In this document: in pieces, positions 7,063-16,478 of the stretch
How the letters are laid out: each line of letters opens with the position of its first letter
Numbering within the stretch: position 1 is the first letter of the stretch
Made by a program: the position numbers and the translations under genes
Notes under the pieces: generated by a model
What the model was told of the DNA's origin: nothing
What the model saw: only the letters and a program-made list of their open reading frames with translations
The model's database searches: none
Origin: Flavobacterium gillisiae
Lineage (GTDB): Bacteria; Bacteroidota; Bacteroidia; Flavobacteriales; Flavobacteriaceae
Length of the DNA stretch: 48,680 nucleotides
Assembly: GCF_900107635.1 (NCBI RefSeq)
Contig: NZ_FNRD01000018.1
Location: forward strand, 1-48,680
Reading direction: 5' to 3'

Positions 7063-9900
7063 ATGAAAAAAGCTGGGCTGATATTTTTCGTTCTATTACA
7101 AATGGGGTTTGCTTTCGCACAAAATAAAACGGGAATTTCAGGAACTGTTTTGGATGCCAAAACACAACAGCCTTTAGCCTTTGTAGTTGTTTCTATCCAA
7201 AACACTAATGCGATGCAGCTTACTGAGGCCGACGGAAAATTTATTTTCGATGACTTAATTCTAGGCGATCAATTGGTGCTTTTCCACAGTCAGGGCTACA
7301 AAGACGCTTTGTTTCCGGTGACGCTTCAAGAAGGCCAACTACTCGATTTAGGCACGATAATGCTAGAGGAAGATGAAATTTCAGACCAGCAAAGGAGCTT
7401 GATAAGGCTTTTCGAAAATGATTTAACTGATGACAATAGTGGTTCAGAAAGTACTTCGGGATTGCTGCAGTCTTCTAGAGATGCTTTTCAGCAAGCTGCC
7501 GCTTTCAATTGGGGTCAGGCGCGTTTCCGAATTCGAGGATTAGATAGCGAAAATGCAACCACCATGATCAATGGCGTGTCCATGAATAAATCCTATGACG
7601 GCAGGCCACAATGGGGCAATTGGGGCGGACTAAACGATGCCACCAGAAATCAGGAATTTACGGTTGGTACCGCGCCATCTGATTATACTTTCGGCGGAAT
7701 TTTAGGAACTCAGGAAATCAATACTCGTGCTTCCATTTATAGAACAGGGACTAGAGTCACAGTGTCAGGAACTAACACGAATTACAGTTGGCGCATGATG
7801 GGAACCTTTGCTTCAGGGATGAGTGACAGCGGTTGGGCCTTTGTCATTTCGGCGGGAAAACGATATGCAGAAGAAGGCTATTTTGAAGGAACCACCTATG
7901 ATGGGAATTCTCTTTTCCTGAGTGTCGAGAAGAAATTAAGCGACAGTCACTCCCTGAATTTTACCGGTTTTTATACCCCAAATAGTCGAGGGAAGAATTC
8001 TCCAAATACCGCTGAGGTAAGAGAACTAACCGGTGGAACCTACAATTCCTATTGGGGATATCAAGACGGAAAGAAGAGAAATTCCAGAGTAAAAACCATC
8101 GAAGAGCCCATCTTTATGCTCAATCATTATTTTAAGATAAACGATCATAGTAATCTTAATTCAAGTGTGATGGTGCAGTTTGGTAAAATTGGCAACAGCA
8201 ATCTCGATTACCAAAATGCTAATAGTCCAGATCCAACTTATTTTAGAAAACTGCCTAGTTATTACAGTTCGCTATATGGCAAAGACGAGGGAGAATATTC
8301 AGGGGCTTTTACACCAGATTATGAAAACGCTGAAAAGAGCCGCGTCCAGTTTCTAGCAAATTCTCAAATTGATTGGGATGCGCTGTATCAGGCCAACCAA
8401 AAAACAATTATAGATTCTAATGGGAATACCACAGGCTACGAAGCAGCCAAAAGTCATTATGTTTTATATGAAGACCGTACAGACGATAAAACTGTAGTGG
8501 CTTCTTCGAATTTCAATACGCAACTCAATGAAAACTTGATTTTTAATGCGGGTGGTTCATTCCGGAAATTAGAATCACACAATTACCAACACGTTTTGGA
8601 TTTGTTGGGTGGTGCTTATTTTGAAGATATTGATGGTTTTTATAAAGGAAATCAAGCACAGTCTGATTTGAATAACCCAAATAGGCAGGTCGTTAAGGGA
8701 GATGCTTATGGCTACAATTATAAGTATGCAGCTAACGTTTTTGATGCTTTTACCCAGTTTAAATTTTCTTATGATAAAGTGGACTTCTATTTGGCGCAGT
8801 CTTTTTCGGCTACCAATTACCAGAGAGATGGCTTGTACAAAAACGGAATTTATGAAACGATTTCCTTTGGCAAAAGCGAGAAAGTACCATTTGAGAACTT
8901 TGGGTTTAAAGGCGGAATGCTATTTAAAATTTCGGGAAAACAATCATTAAATTTCAACGGAGCCCATTTGTCTAAAGCACCTACGATCCGAAATACGTTT
9001 CCCAATTCCCGACTGAATAATTCCGTCGTGGACGGACTACAAAGTGAAACGATAAATAGCCTTGACGCAACCTATGTTTTCCGTTCGCCAAAACTAAAAG
9101 CACGATTAACTGCTTATTATTCGACCATAAAAAACGCCACTAAAACTTCCTTTTTTTATGCAGAAGGTATTTTTGACAATGGCGCCGGATACACGAATAC
9201 GAACGCTTTTGTGAGCCAAACATTAACCCAGCTAGATCGAAAGAATATTGGTGGAGAATTTAGTTTTGAGTACCAACTAACGAGTACAATAAAAGGCAAT
9301 TTTTCCGCGGGATACGGTCAGTTTACTTATGATAGTAATCCTAATGTGAGTATTAATAACGATGCATTGGCTACGGTAGAAAATACAAAACCTTCATTCG
9401 ATTTTGGAACGGCACTTTTAAAAAATTATAAACAAGCAGGTATGTCACAACAGGCGTATGGTCTAGGGATTGAATACCGTGATCCCAAGTACTGGTGGAT
9501 AGGAACCAATATTAATTATTTGACCGATAACTATATTGATGTTTCGCCAATAGCGAGAACGGATGGTTTTTATACTAATCCTGCCAGCGGATTTGCTTTT
9601 CCAGAAGCTACAGAAGAACGCGCTAGGGAATTATTGAGTCAAGAAAAATTCGATCCAGTCGTGCTGCTTAATCTTATAGGAGGGAAGTCGTGGCGCATCA
9701 AAGGGAAATTTCTAGGGCTTTTTGTTAGCGTGAATAATGTGCTCGACAGTAACTATAAAACGGGTGGCTACGAGCAAGCAAGAAATGCTAATTTCAGACA
9801 ACTCAATCAGGATGTTTCAAGTGGAACACCTTCTTTTGGTAATAAATATTTTTACGGCTACGGAAGAACGTATTTCGTTAATCTCTACTTCAGTTTTTAA
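7063..9900 (+). CDS. TonB-dependent outer-membrane receptor with N-terminal carboxypeptidase-regulatory-like domain
   Basis: Predicted outer-membrane active transporter of 945 aa. A signal peptide (cleavage near AFA-Q, residues 19/20) precedes a beta-sandwich regulatory-like domain (about 22-105, GISGTVLDAKTQQPLAF). A linker and plug follow, with RFRIRGLDSENATTMINGV, and then a large barrel ending in the aromatic C-terminus VNLYFSF. The next gene (18 bp downstream) encodes a DUF5689 lipoprotein, so the two form an operon. The barrel lacks an adjacent SusD partner, so it is not a classic SusC. Substrate unknown. Confidence 0.93.
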   Translation: MKKAGLIFFVLLQMGFAFAQNKTGISGTVLDAKTQQPLAFVVVSIQNTNAMQLTEADGKFIFDDLILGDQLVLFHSQGYKDALFPVTLQEGQLLDLGTIMLEEDEISDQQRSLIRLFENDLTDDNSGSESTSGLLQSSRDAFQQAAAFNWGQARFRIRGLDSENATTMINGVSMNKSYDGRPQWGNWGGLNDATRNQEFTVGTAPSDYTFGGILGTQEINTRASIYRTGTRVTVSGTNTNYSWRMMGTFASGMSDSGWAFVISAGKRYAEEGYFEGTTYDGNSLFLSVEKKLSDSHSLNFTGFYTPNSRGKNSPNTAEVRELTGGTYNSYWGYQDGKKRNSRVKTIEEPIFMLNHYFKINDHSNLNSSVMVQFGKIGNSNLDYQNANSPDPTYFRKLPSYYSSLYGKDEGEYSGAFTPDYENAEKSRVQFLANSQIDWDALYQANQKTIIDSNGNTTGYEAAKSHYVLYEDRTDDKTVVASSNFNTQLNENLIFNAGGSFRKLESHNYQHVLDLLGGAYFEDIDGFYKGNQAQSDLNNPNRQVVKGDAYGYNYKYAANVFDAFTQFKFSYDKVDFYLAQSFSATNYQRDGLYKNGIYETISFGKSEKVPFENFGFKGGMLFKISGKQSLNFNGAHLSKAPTIRNTFPNSRLNNSVVDGLQSETINSLDATYVFRSPKLKARLTAYYSTIKNATKTSFFYAEGIFDNGAGYTNTNAFVSQTLTQLDRKNIGGEFSFEYQLTSTIKGNFSAGYGQFTYDSNPNVSINNDALATVENTKPSFDFGTALLKNYKQAGMSQQAYGLGIEYRDPKYWWIGTNINYLTDNYIDVSPIARTDGFYTNPASGFAFPEATEERARELLSQEKFDPVVLLNLIGGKSWRIKGKFLGLFVSVNNVLDSNYKTGGYEQARNANFRQLNQDVSSGTPSFGNKYFYGYGRTYFVNLYFSF

Positions 9901-9918
9901 ATTAAAAAAACACATCTT

Positions 9919-11271
9919 ATGAAATCTACTTTTTATAGTTTCCTTATGTTGATGGTATTTGTCACCGTTTTTTCGAGTTGTACAAACGATGTCGTTGAGG
10001 TACCAAAACTGCGTTGTACCCAGCCAGATTTTACAAAAAATAAAACGGTAGCGGAAGTTCACACTAATGCCGGTGCCATCGTTACACAATACACATATGA
10101 CGACATCATTGAAGCCTACGTGGTTTCTAGTGATGAAAACGGTAATTTTTTCAAAGCTATTTCTTTGCAGACTATTGGAAGTGCGACAGCTCCTGCGGTA
10201 GGATTTAGCGTTCCTGTTGATGCGACGAATACCTATGTTGATTTTAGAGTGGGAAATAAAGTATATGTGAAGTTAAAAAACCAATACACTGATATCAATT
10301 ATGGAAGCCTGCGTATCGGCGGTATTTATGTTAACTCCTATAATGAAGGTGCGGTGGGACGACTTTCGCAAAACGATTATAAAAATGTTTTACACGCTTC
10401 TTGTACAACCTTGGGAGAAGATGTTTTAGTTCGCCGCCTTACGATTCCGGATTTAGTTTCCGATGCCAATATAAATACGTTGGTAGAATTGTCTGATGTG
10501 CAGTTTACCGAGGCAGCGATTGGCCGACACTATTTTGAAGCGACAAATAATGTGGGTGGTGCGACTAATTGGAGTCTGATAGATAAATTTGGGAATCAGG
10601 TGCTTTTCAGAACCAGTAGTTATGCTGATTTTGCCCAAAGTATGGTTCCCGGCGGAAATGGAAAGGTAAGAGGGGTTTTGACTAAATTTGGTTCGGATTA
10701 TCAGTTACTGGCTCGTTCCGAAAAAGATGTGGTTATGACTGCGCCAAGAACAGTTCCTTTTTTCTCTCAAGATTTTCAGACGGTAGTGGATAAAACCAAT
10801 TTGAGTCTTCCTGGCTGGGCCAATATTGTTCAGAGTGGCACGATATTCTGGAAAGGAACCGTGTATTCTGGTAATGGATATGCCGAGTTTAATACCACGG
10901 GAGCCAAAGTGCTGTCTAATATCGCCTGGTTGATTTCGCCCAAAATTGATATGGATACACATACTAATGAAATACTCACTTTTAGAACTGCGCAACATCA
11001 TCTGGATGTGGATTCTCCGCTGAATTCGTTGGAAGTATATATCTCGTCTAATTTTGATGGCTTGAATGTCACGAAGGCAACTTGGACACCGCTCAAAGTA
11101 ATTTTGCCAAAACAGGCCACGCCTTGGTATCAGTTTGTTGGTTCTGGCGGAGTGGACTTGTCTTCTTACACTGGGAAAATCAATATCGCTTTTAAGTATA
11201 CTGGTTCTGGAAAAAATTTGGCTTTAGACGGTGCTTTTCAGGTGGATGATGTGCAGGTTTTTGGGAAGTAA
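9919..11271 (+). CDS. DUF5689-containing surface lipoprotein
   Basis: Lipoprotein signal peptide with lipobox VFSSC (C21). The N-terminal part (about 30-240) matches my recollection of DUF5689, an OB-like domain found in Bacteroidota lipoproteins beside TonB receptors. The C-terminal part (about 270-450) looks like a choice-of-anchor-J/jelly-roll beta domain (FSQDFQTV..., LPGWANI, AWLISPKIDM, IAFKYTGSG, LDGAFQVDDVQVFG). It is probably exported and surface-attached, working with the TonB receptor just upstream as a binding partner in place of SusD. The ligand is unknown. Confidence 0.8.
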   Translation: MKSTFYSFLMLMVFVTVFSSCTNDVVEVPKLRCTQPDFTKNKTVAEVHTNAGAIVTQYTYDDIIEAYVVSSDENGNFFKAISLQTIGSATAPAVGFSVPVDATNTYVDFRVGNKVYVKLKNQYTDINYGSLRIGGIYVNSYNEGAVGRLSQNDYKNVLHASCTTLGEDVLVRRLTIPDLVSDANINTLVELSDVQFTEAAIGRHYFEATNNVGGATNWSLIDKFGNQVLFRTSSYADFAQSMVPGGNGKVRGVLTKFGSDYQLLARSEKDVVMTAPRTVPFFSQDFQTVVDKTNLSLPGWANIVQSGTIFWKGTVYSGNGYAEFNTTGAKVLSNIAWLISPKIDMDTHTNEILTFRTAQHHLDVDSPLNSLEVYISSNFDGLNVTKATWTPLKVILPKQATPWYQFVGSGGVDLSSYTGKINIAFKYTGSGKNLALDGAFQVDDVQVFGK

Positions 11272-11310
11272 GAGGTTTTGAAAAATAAGAATCCTTTTGT
11301 TATGCGATAG

Positions 11311-11462
11311 TTTTTTGTCGGAAATTTGCAAGTTTTAATGTAAAAAGAGGAAGCAGTTATCGAGTGATTGTAAAAAAAATAAATTATGAGTATCAAATGG
11401 TTTGGATTCGTTTTATTGGAACCCATTCAGAATATGATAAAATTAACGCCAACGAAATTTAG
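11311..11462 (+). pseudogene. Decayed higB-type toxin (C-terminal remnant)
   Basis: The in-frame segment up to the stop at 11460-11462 reads KRGSSYRVIVKKINYEYQM then VWIRFIGTHSEYDKINANEI. This is the recognisable C-terminus of the HigB family of type II mRNA-interferase toxins. Further upstream the homologous residues (VGNLQVLM) continue in a different frame at 11317-11340, so a frameshift is present. A TAG (11308-11310) precedes that segment and no N-terminal half is visible. The protein cannot be made. Confidence 0.75.
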
Positions 11463-11464
11463 AA

Positions 11465-11524
11465 ATGGAAATTAAACCTATAAAAACAGAACAAGATTAT
11501 AATAAAGCACTTCGTACTTTATAA
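11465..11524 (+). pseudogene. Decayed higA-type antitoxin (N-terminal remnant)
   Basis: ATG 11465 opens three bases after the higB stop and reads MEIKPIKTEQDYNKALRTL, then TAA at 11522. This is the typical start of a HigA antitoxin, which normally continues for about 90-120 more residues with an XRE helix-turn-helix. Everything after residue 19 is missing. The tight toxin-antitoxin spacing is preserved, which supports the higBA assignment. Confidence 0.75.
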
Positions 11525-11616
11525 TTGCTCCGTTAATATTTTTAATTTTATTTCTAATAAGTGATAAGTAGCATATGTAATATCATTAGAGCGAGTTATA
11601 AAGTCTCTTAATTTTA

Positions 11617-11624
11617 TATATTTG
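11617..11624 (+). promoter_or_regulatory. -7 box of the FKBP lipoprotein gene
   Basis: TATATTTG matches TAnnTTTG exactly and lies 25 nt before the ATG. No good -33 TTG is present at the expected distance. Confidence 0.55.
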
Positions 11625-11648
11625 CAACTCTATAAATCAAATTAAATT

Positions 11649-12110
11649 ATGAAATCTATTTTACTATCACTTGTTTCTTTATTATTTGTTTCTTGTCTAT
11701 CAGATACAGAAAAACAAACGAATACTGATTATACAGTTCAAAATGAAAAAGAAATTGTCGACTATATTGCGGCAAACAAATTAATTGCGCAAAAAAGCAG
11801 CACAGGTTTATATTATGTAATTAATGAGGTTGGAACTGGAACTCAACCTACTGCATCATCTAACGTAACTGTAGCTTATAAAGGGTATTATACTAACGGA
11901 AATGTATTTGATAAAAGTAGTGATGAAGGTATATCGTTTGGTTTAAATCAAGTTATACGAGGATGGACAGAAGGGATTCCTTATTTTAAAGAAGGAGGTA
12001 GCGGTATTCTATTAATTCCATCTGCTTTGGGTTATGGAAGCAATGGTAGCGGCCCAATTCCAGGAGGTGCCGTTATTCTTTTTGATGTTAAATTAATCAA
12101 AGTGAATTAG
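11649..12110 (+). CDS. FKBP-type peptidyl-prolyl cis-trans isomerase lipoprotein
   Basis: Periplasmic or surface folding helper that speeds cis-trans rotation of X-Pro bonds. The signal peptide has lipobox LLFVSC (C16). One FKBP domain follows (about 50-153), with NVTVAYKGYYTNGNVFDKS, VIRGWTEGIPYFKEGG, and LLIPSALGYG followed by IPGGAVILFDVKLIKV, which are the family's active-site blocks. Length 153 aa. It has its own promoter and ends at a bidirectional terminator. The decayed higBA pair lies directly upstream. Confidence 0.93.
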   Translation: MKSILLSLVSLLFVSCLSDTEKQTNTDYTVQNEKEIVDYIAANKLIAQKSSTGLYYVINEVGTGTQPTASSNVTVAYKGYYTNGNVFDKSSDEGISFGLNQVIRGWTEGIPYFKEGGSGILLIPSALGYGSNGSGPIPGGAVILFDVKLIKVN

Positions 12111-12130
12111 TTTAAGTTCACTATAGAAAT

Positions 12131-12166
12131 AAAAAAAGGCTGTCTAAAAATTTAGACAGCCTTTTC
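12131..12166. terminator. Bidirectional terminator between FKBP and GH97 genes
   Basis: Arms AAAAGGCTGTCTAAA and TTTAGACAGCCTTTT form a perfect stem of about 15 bp, with A and T tracts on the outer sides. The hairpin serves the converging genes on both strands. Confidence 0.9.
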
Positions 12167-12185
12167 TACTTTTATAAAGGAATTG

Positions 12186-14300
12186 TTATTTAATTTCAGT
12201 AATGCTAACGGCATAACCTCCGCCTGGTGCACTCAATTGAGATAGCTTAGACTTGCTAGTCACAACTACTTTACGAATGACATAGGCTTGCGGGTTTGTT
12301 TTGTAATGCGCATCTTTAGCATCGGCATAGATAGTCGCGGTGTATTTTTTTCCTTTCTCTAAGAAGTCAAATTTAATATTTGAAGTACGAGGCGTTTCAC
12401 CATTTACATTCCCTACAAACCAGTTGTTAGTTCCTTTTGCTTTACGAGCGACAGTAATGTATTGTCCTGGCTCTGCTTCAAGGTATTTGCTTTCTGTCCA
12501 ATCGATAGCCACATCTTTGATAAATTGAAAAGCATCCAAAAAGCGGTTGTAGTTCTCCGGTAAATCAGCCGCCATTTGAAGCGGACTGTACATAGTAACA
12601 TACAAAGCCAATTGGTTTGCAATCGTACTGTTTACATGCGAATGATTGTCAGGATTCAATTTGCTCAAATCCATTTCGAAAATCCCTGGCGTATAATCCA
12701 TTGGTCCTCCAATTAATCGTGTAAAAGGCAATAAAGTAACATGGTTAGGTTTAGAACCTCCAAAAGATTGGTACTCCGTTCCTCTAGCTGATTCGTTCCC
12801 GATTAAGTTAGGATACGTTCTGGATATTCCAGTAGGGCGAACAGCCTCATGCGCATTCACCATAATTTTATATTCGGCTGCTTTCTCTAATGCATACTGG
12901 TAATGGTTTACAACCCATTGGTTGTAATGATTTTCTCCTTGCGGCAAAATATTTCCTACATAACCACTTTTTACAGCATCATATCCATTGTCATTCATGA
13001 ATTGGTAGGCTTTGTCTAGATGGCGCTCGTAGTTGCGAACAGATCCTGAAGTCTCATGATGCATAATCATTTTAACTCCTTTAGATTTTGCATACGCTTG
13101 AATTCCTTTCACATCAAAGTCTGGGTAAGGAGTTACAAAGTCAAAAACATAATCTTTAGAATGACCAAACCAGTCTTCCCATCCTTCATTCCAACCTTCG
13201 ACTAAAACACCACCAAAACCATTTGCAGCAGCAAAGTCAATATATTTTTTGACATTTGTAGTTGTCGCTCCATGTGTGCCATTTGGTTTTGCTTTCGAAA
13301 AATCAGTTATTCCTAATTGAACAGCAGGGTATTCATTAGTATACGACCAAGAACTTTTTCCTGTAATCATTTCCCACCAAACACCAACGTATTTCACTGG
13401 TTTAATCCAAGAGGTATCCTCGATTTTACAAGGATCATTTAAGTTCAATGTCATTTTTGAAGCCAAAATATCTCGGGCATCATCGCTCACCATTACAGTA
13501 CGCCAAGGAGAGGTATTTGGAGCTTGCATGTATCCTTTGTCTCCTATTGCATCTGGAGTTAACCAAGATTCAAAAATCATGTTTTTATCATCTAAATTCA
13601 AATGCATACAAGAATAATTAATCAATGCAGCTTCGTGAAGGTTGATGTATAATCCGTCCGCCGATTTCATCATTAATGAAGTCTGTACTCCCGTAGTTGA
13701 AAACGAAGTTTGAGATACATTAGCTGTTTTTGCTTTTTCACTTAAACCTCTAATTTCAGATAATTTAGAAGTGGTAAAATCGTATTCCTGAGTATCGTAA
13801 TCACCCGGAATCCAAAAAGCAGTATGATCAGCTGCCATCGCAAACTGCGTTCTTTCTTCTTTAATTATAAAATAAGTAAGGTTCTTTTGGGATGGAAACT
13901 CATAACGGAAACCTAGACCTTCGTCAAATAAACGAAAACGAATTACGATTTGTCTGTCTGTTCCTTTTTGGTTTAACGTAACAGCAAGTTCATTATAATG
14001 ATTGCGAATTTCGGCTACTTCACCCCAAACAGGTTTCCAGTTTTCGTCAAAAGTGGCCGTTTTTGTATCTACTACAGTGAAGTCATTTAGCAATGATTTT
14101 TCATCGTTTTTAAGCTCTAAACCTAATTTACTGGTTTTTATGACTTCTTTGTTTTTGTATTTTAAAGCATATGTAGGAGTTCCGTCAGATTGTAACGAAA
14201 AGTCCATTATAAAGGCTTGATTCGGGGATTTTAATTGTTGTGCATGGGCACCACTAAATAAGGCAAGCCAGATAAGTGAAGTGAAAATTAAATGTTTCAT
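12186..14300 (-). CDS. susB: Glycoside hydrolase family 97 alpha-glucosidase (SusB-like)
   Basis: Exported calcium-dependent alpha-glucosidase expected to release glucose from malto-oligosaccharides. A signal peptide ending in AHA (residue 20) precedes the N-terminal beta-sandwich (about 22-290). The catalytic barrel follows (about 300-600), then a C-terminal beta domain. The inverting SusB residues E439, E508, E526 and E532 (B. thetaiotaomicron numbering, from memory) match E416 (HHETSG), E485 (NAHEAVRPTG), E503 (IGNESARG) and E509 (GTEYQ) with identical spacing. That supports an inverting alpha-glucosidase rather than the retaining galactosidase branch. A SusR-like regulator is encoded just upstream on the same strand. 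No susC/susD pair adjoins. Confidence 0.93.
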   Translation of the reverse strand: MKHLIFTSLIWLALFSGAHAQQLKSPNQAFIMDFSLQSDGTPTYALKYKNKEVIKTSKLGLELKNDEKSLLNDFTVVDTKTATFDENWKPVWGEVAEIRNHYNELAVTLNQKGTDRQIVIRFRLFDEGLGFRYEFPSQKNLTYFIIKEERTQFAMAADHTAFWIPGDYDTQEYDFTTSKLSEIRGLSEKAKTANVSQTSFSTTGVQTSLMMKSADGLYINLHEAALINYSCMHLNLDDKNMIFESWLTPDAIGDKGYMQAPNTSPWRTVMVSDDARDILASKMTLNLNDPCKIEDTSWIKPVKYVGVWWEMITGKSSWSYTNEYPAVQLGITDFSKAKPNGTHGATTTNVKKYIDFAAANGFGGVLVEGWNEGWEDWFGHSKDYVFDFVTPYPDFDVKGIQAYAKSKGVKMIMHHETSGSVRNYERHLDKAYQFMNDNGYDAVKSGYVGNILPQGENHYNQWVVNHYQYALEKAAEYKIMVNAHEAVRPTGISRTYPNLIGNESARGTEYQSFGGSKPNHVTLLPFTRLIGGPMDYTPGIFEMDLSKLNPDNHSHVNSTIANQLALYVTMYSPLQMAADLPENYNRFLDAFQFIKDVAIDWTESKYLEAEPGQYITVARKAKGTNNWFVGNVNGETPRTSNIKFDFLEKGKKYTATIYADAKDAHYKTNPQAYVIRKVVVTSKSKLSQLSAPGGGYAVSITEIK

Positions 14301-14575
14301 TTTTTGGAATAAATTAATGATTACTATTTTTTGGATCGTACTATTTTTTTGTTGGTCTTATATAAGTTCGATATAGTAAATATATGCCCTTTATGCCTTG
14401 AATGTTTTTGTGATTTTTAAAAAGTAGATTGCATAATGTTTTTAAACAATTAAATACCTGATTTATAGATGTTTATAATTATTTTGTAATGAAAAAAAGT
14501 AGTGTATTTTTAATCTAAAAAGGGAACAATCAGACTGTTTTAACGATCAAATCTACTTTTAGTATTTAGGTTTCG
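14301..14575. other. Leader region of the GH97 gene
   Basis: AT-rich spacer of 275 bp between the SusR-like and GH97 genes. No terminator hairpin and no exact TAnnTTTG box on the minus strand was found. The activator site would be expected here, but no clear dyad was recognised. Confidence 0.4.
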
Positions 14576-16222
14576 TTATTTTATACCCGTTCCTATTCGC
14601 ATGACATTAGCCTCGAATTCTTCACGAGGACCCGCTGCTTTGTTTTTGATTTGGGAACGATAATTATAAATAGTGGATACAGAGTAGCGAAGAAAAATAG
14701 CAATTTTAGCACTGTCTTTAATATCCAAACGAATCAGTGCCACAATTCTTAATTCGGTGTTCAGAAACTCTCCGTCTTTCAGTTGAGTCAATTCAGTATC
14801 TATAAGCAACCCTTCAAATTCGTTGATAAAGTCAGGAAATAGCAGTAAAAAGGTTTTGTCAAAATTAGTGTAAAACTCTTTTAATTCGGCTTCAATAAAC
14901 TGTTTTGATTTAATGGCGCTGATGAGGTTATTCATTTTACCTGCGGTTGCCATCACATTCAGTTTTCGGCGATAACCTTCTAATTTCCCAATATAATCCG
15001 AACATTGATCCATGTATTTACCAATGTAAATCTCTTTTACAAGGTTGGCTTCCGTAAGCGTACTGTTCGTCTCCTTTAGTTTTAAATTAATGGCTTGTAA
15101 GGCAATATTTAGTTCTGACAATTGTGAATTTGCATTGTTCAGATCCTTTTGAGCAATCTTCAATTTTTTCATTTGCTTGAAAAGTAGAATCAGTACAATT
15201 AACAAAATTACAGTCAATAGACTCACACTTACTAGAAATAACCAGAGTTGCCTTTGGTTTGTTTGGTTCTGATGTTCATACGCTTCGCTGATAATGGGCA
15301 TCATTTTAGATATCTCGTAGGTTCTTAAACGCGCGTTACAAAAGAGCGCATCTTCTAGCGAGCGTTGTATGTATTTGTAAGCTCTGTCGATGTCGCCTTC
15401 TTCGTATAGTAAAAAGGCAAGATTTCGCAGCGAAATATTTTCTTTTTTGGCCAACTTTAAGTCGGAAATTGCAGAAATGGCCAACCATTTTTTCTCAGAA
15501 TCTCGGTCTTTTTTTTGATGGTAGGCGTGAGAAATGATATAGGCAAAAACCGCCCTGTCGGGATCAGAAAGGGAAATAGTAGGGAAAATACTAAGGAGTT
15601 GTTGCAACGCTTGGTCCTCTTGTCCTTTTTCGATTAGTAACTCTGCTTGAATAATTAGGTGTTGGCGAGACTGCTTGGGGAAATATTGAAGCGTGGAATC
15701 ACGGTATTTTTGTGTTAATGTAGCATATTTTTCTTTTTCATAAATAGAGGTTGCATAATCGTACATATAGCCATAAAGCACACGGTTTACAACATAGTAA
15801 GAGCCTTTTAATTCTGGAGAACGATTGCCAGGATTTTTTGTAAGAATGTCGGTAGCTTCTTTGTACATTCCTAAAGTACCCATTATGGAAGCGAGATTAA
15901 GGGCGGCTTGATCACTTCTTTTAGGATCGTTCAAACGAATTGCGATTTGCATACTTTTTCGAGCAAAAACCAATGCAGAATCCGATTTGTAAACTCGGTA
16001 TTCTTCATAAAGTTGACCGTAAACTTTTTGTTTTTGAAGGTCGCTCAAAGCAGGTTTTAAAAGCTGTTTAAGGGAATCAATGGTGTGCTCTTTTTGGTTG
16101 GAATAGAATTGATGATTCTCGATTGTCTGATCCAATTCCCTTAGCAAAGACGCTGAATTCTCCTGAGCAAAAAGCAATGCTGGAAAAAGAAGAACAAAGA
16201 AGAATGGCAACAATCGATTCAT
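14576..16222 (-). CDS. susR: Membrane-spanning SusR-like regulator (DUF6377 type)
   Basis: Predicted transmembrane transcription regulator. A signal peptide (1-20) is followed by a helical TPR-like periplasmic region (about 25-320), one transmembrane helix (about 327-348) and a cytoplasmic coiled coil (350-395). The C-terminal domain ends in a LuxR-like helix-turn-helix (about 485-530: RIVALIRLDIKDSAKIAIFL then SVSTIYNYRSQIKNKA). This matches my recollection of SusR and DUF6377 proteins, which activate starch genes in response to maltose. The GH97 gene lies 275 bp downstream on the same strand and is the natural target. The symbol is by similarity of architecture. Confidence 0.8.
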   Translation of the reverse strand: MNRLLPFFFVLLFPALLFAQENSASLLRELDQTIENHQFYSNQKEHTIDSLKQLLKPALSDLQKQKVYGQLYEEYRVYKSDSALVFARKSMQIAIRLNDPKRSDQAALNLASIMGTLGMYKEATDILTKNPGNRSPELKGSYYVVNRVLYGYMYDYATSIYEKEKYATLTQKYRDSTLQYFPKQSRQHLIIQAELLIEKGQEDQALQQLLSIFPTISLSDPDRAVFAYIISHAYHQKKDRDSEKKWLAISAISDLKLAKKENISLRNLAFLLYEEGDIDRAYKYIQRSLEDALFCNARLRTYEISKMMPIISEAYEHQNQTNQRQLWLFLVSVSLLTVILLIVLILLFKQMKKLKIAQKDLNNANSQLSELNIALQAINLKLKETNSTLTEANLVKEIYIGKYMDQCSDYIGKLEGYRRKLNVMATAGKMNNLISAIKSKQFIEAELKEFYTNFDKTFLLLFPDFINEFEGLLIDTELTQLKDGEFLNTELRIVALIRLDIKDSAKIAIFLRYSVSTIYNYRSQIKNKAAGPREEFEANVMRIGTGIK

Positions 16223-16454
16223 TAAAAGGGAATTATGGTCGGGTAAAATTAACTAAAAATACAAAGGAATCTGTGTTTGCTAATACTAAATATATAGCGG
16301 TGTTTTTGGTTGTAACCAGAGGGAAACAATAATTTTCAAACCGCGGGTAGCTAACAGTGACAGGATTTCGTAGTTGAAAACGATAAATACTATCATTTTT
16401 TACGGCTTTCGTTTTTTATAAAGACATATATTCCATAAGTAGCGCGTAAATCAT

Positions 16455-16462
16455 TAAATTTG
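16455..16462 (+). promoter_or_regulatory. -7 box of hflX
   Basis: TAAATTTG, an exact TAnnTTTG match, lies 17 nt before the hflX ATG. No clear -33 element is present. Confidence 0.55.
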
Positions 16463-16478
16463 TAGCTTATACAAAGAT

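Noticed and set aside
11238..11426. Minus-strand 62-codon frame
   Set aside because: It lies antisense to the higBA remnant and the end of the DUF5689 gene and has no family likeness.
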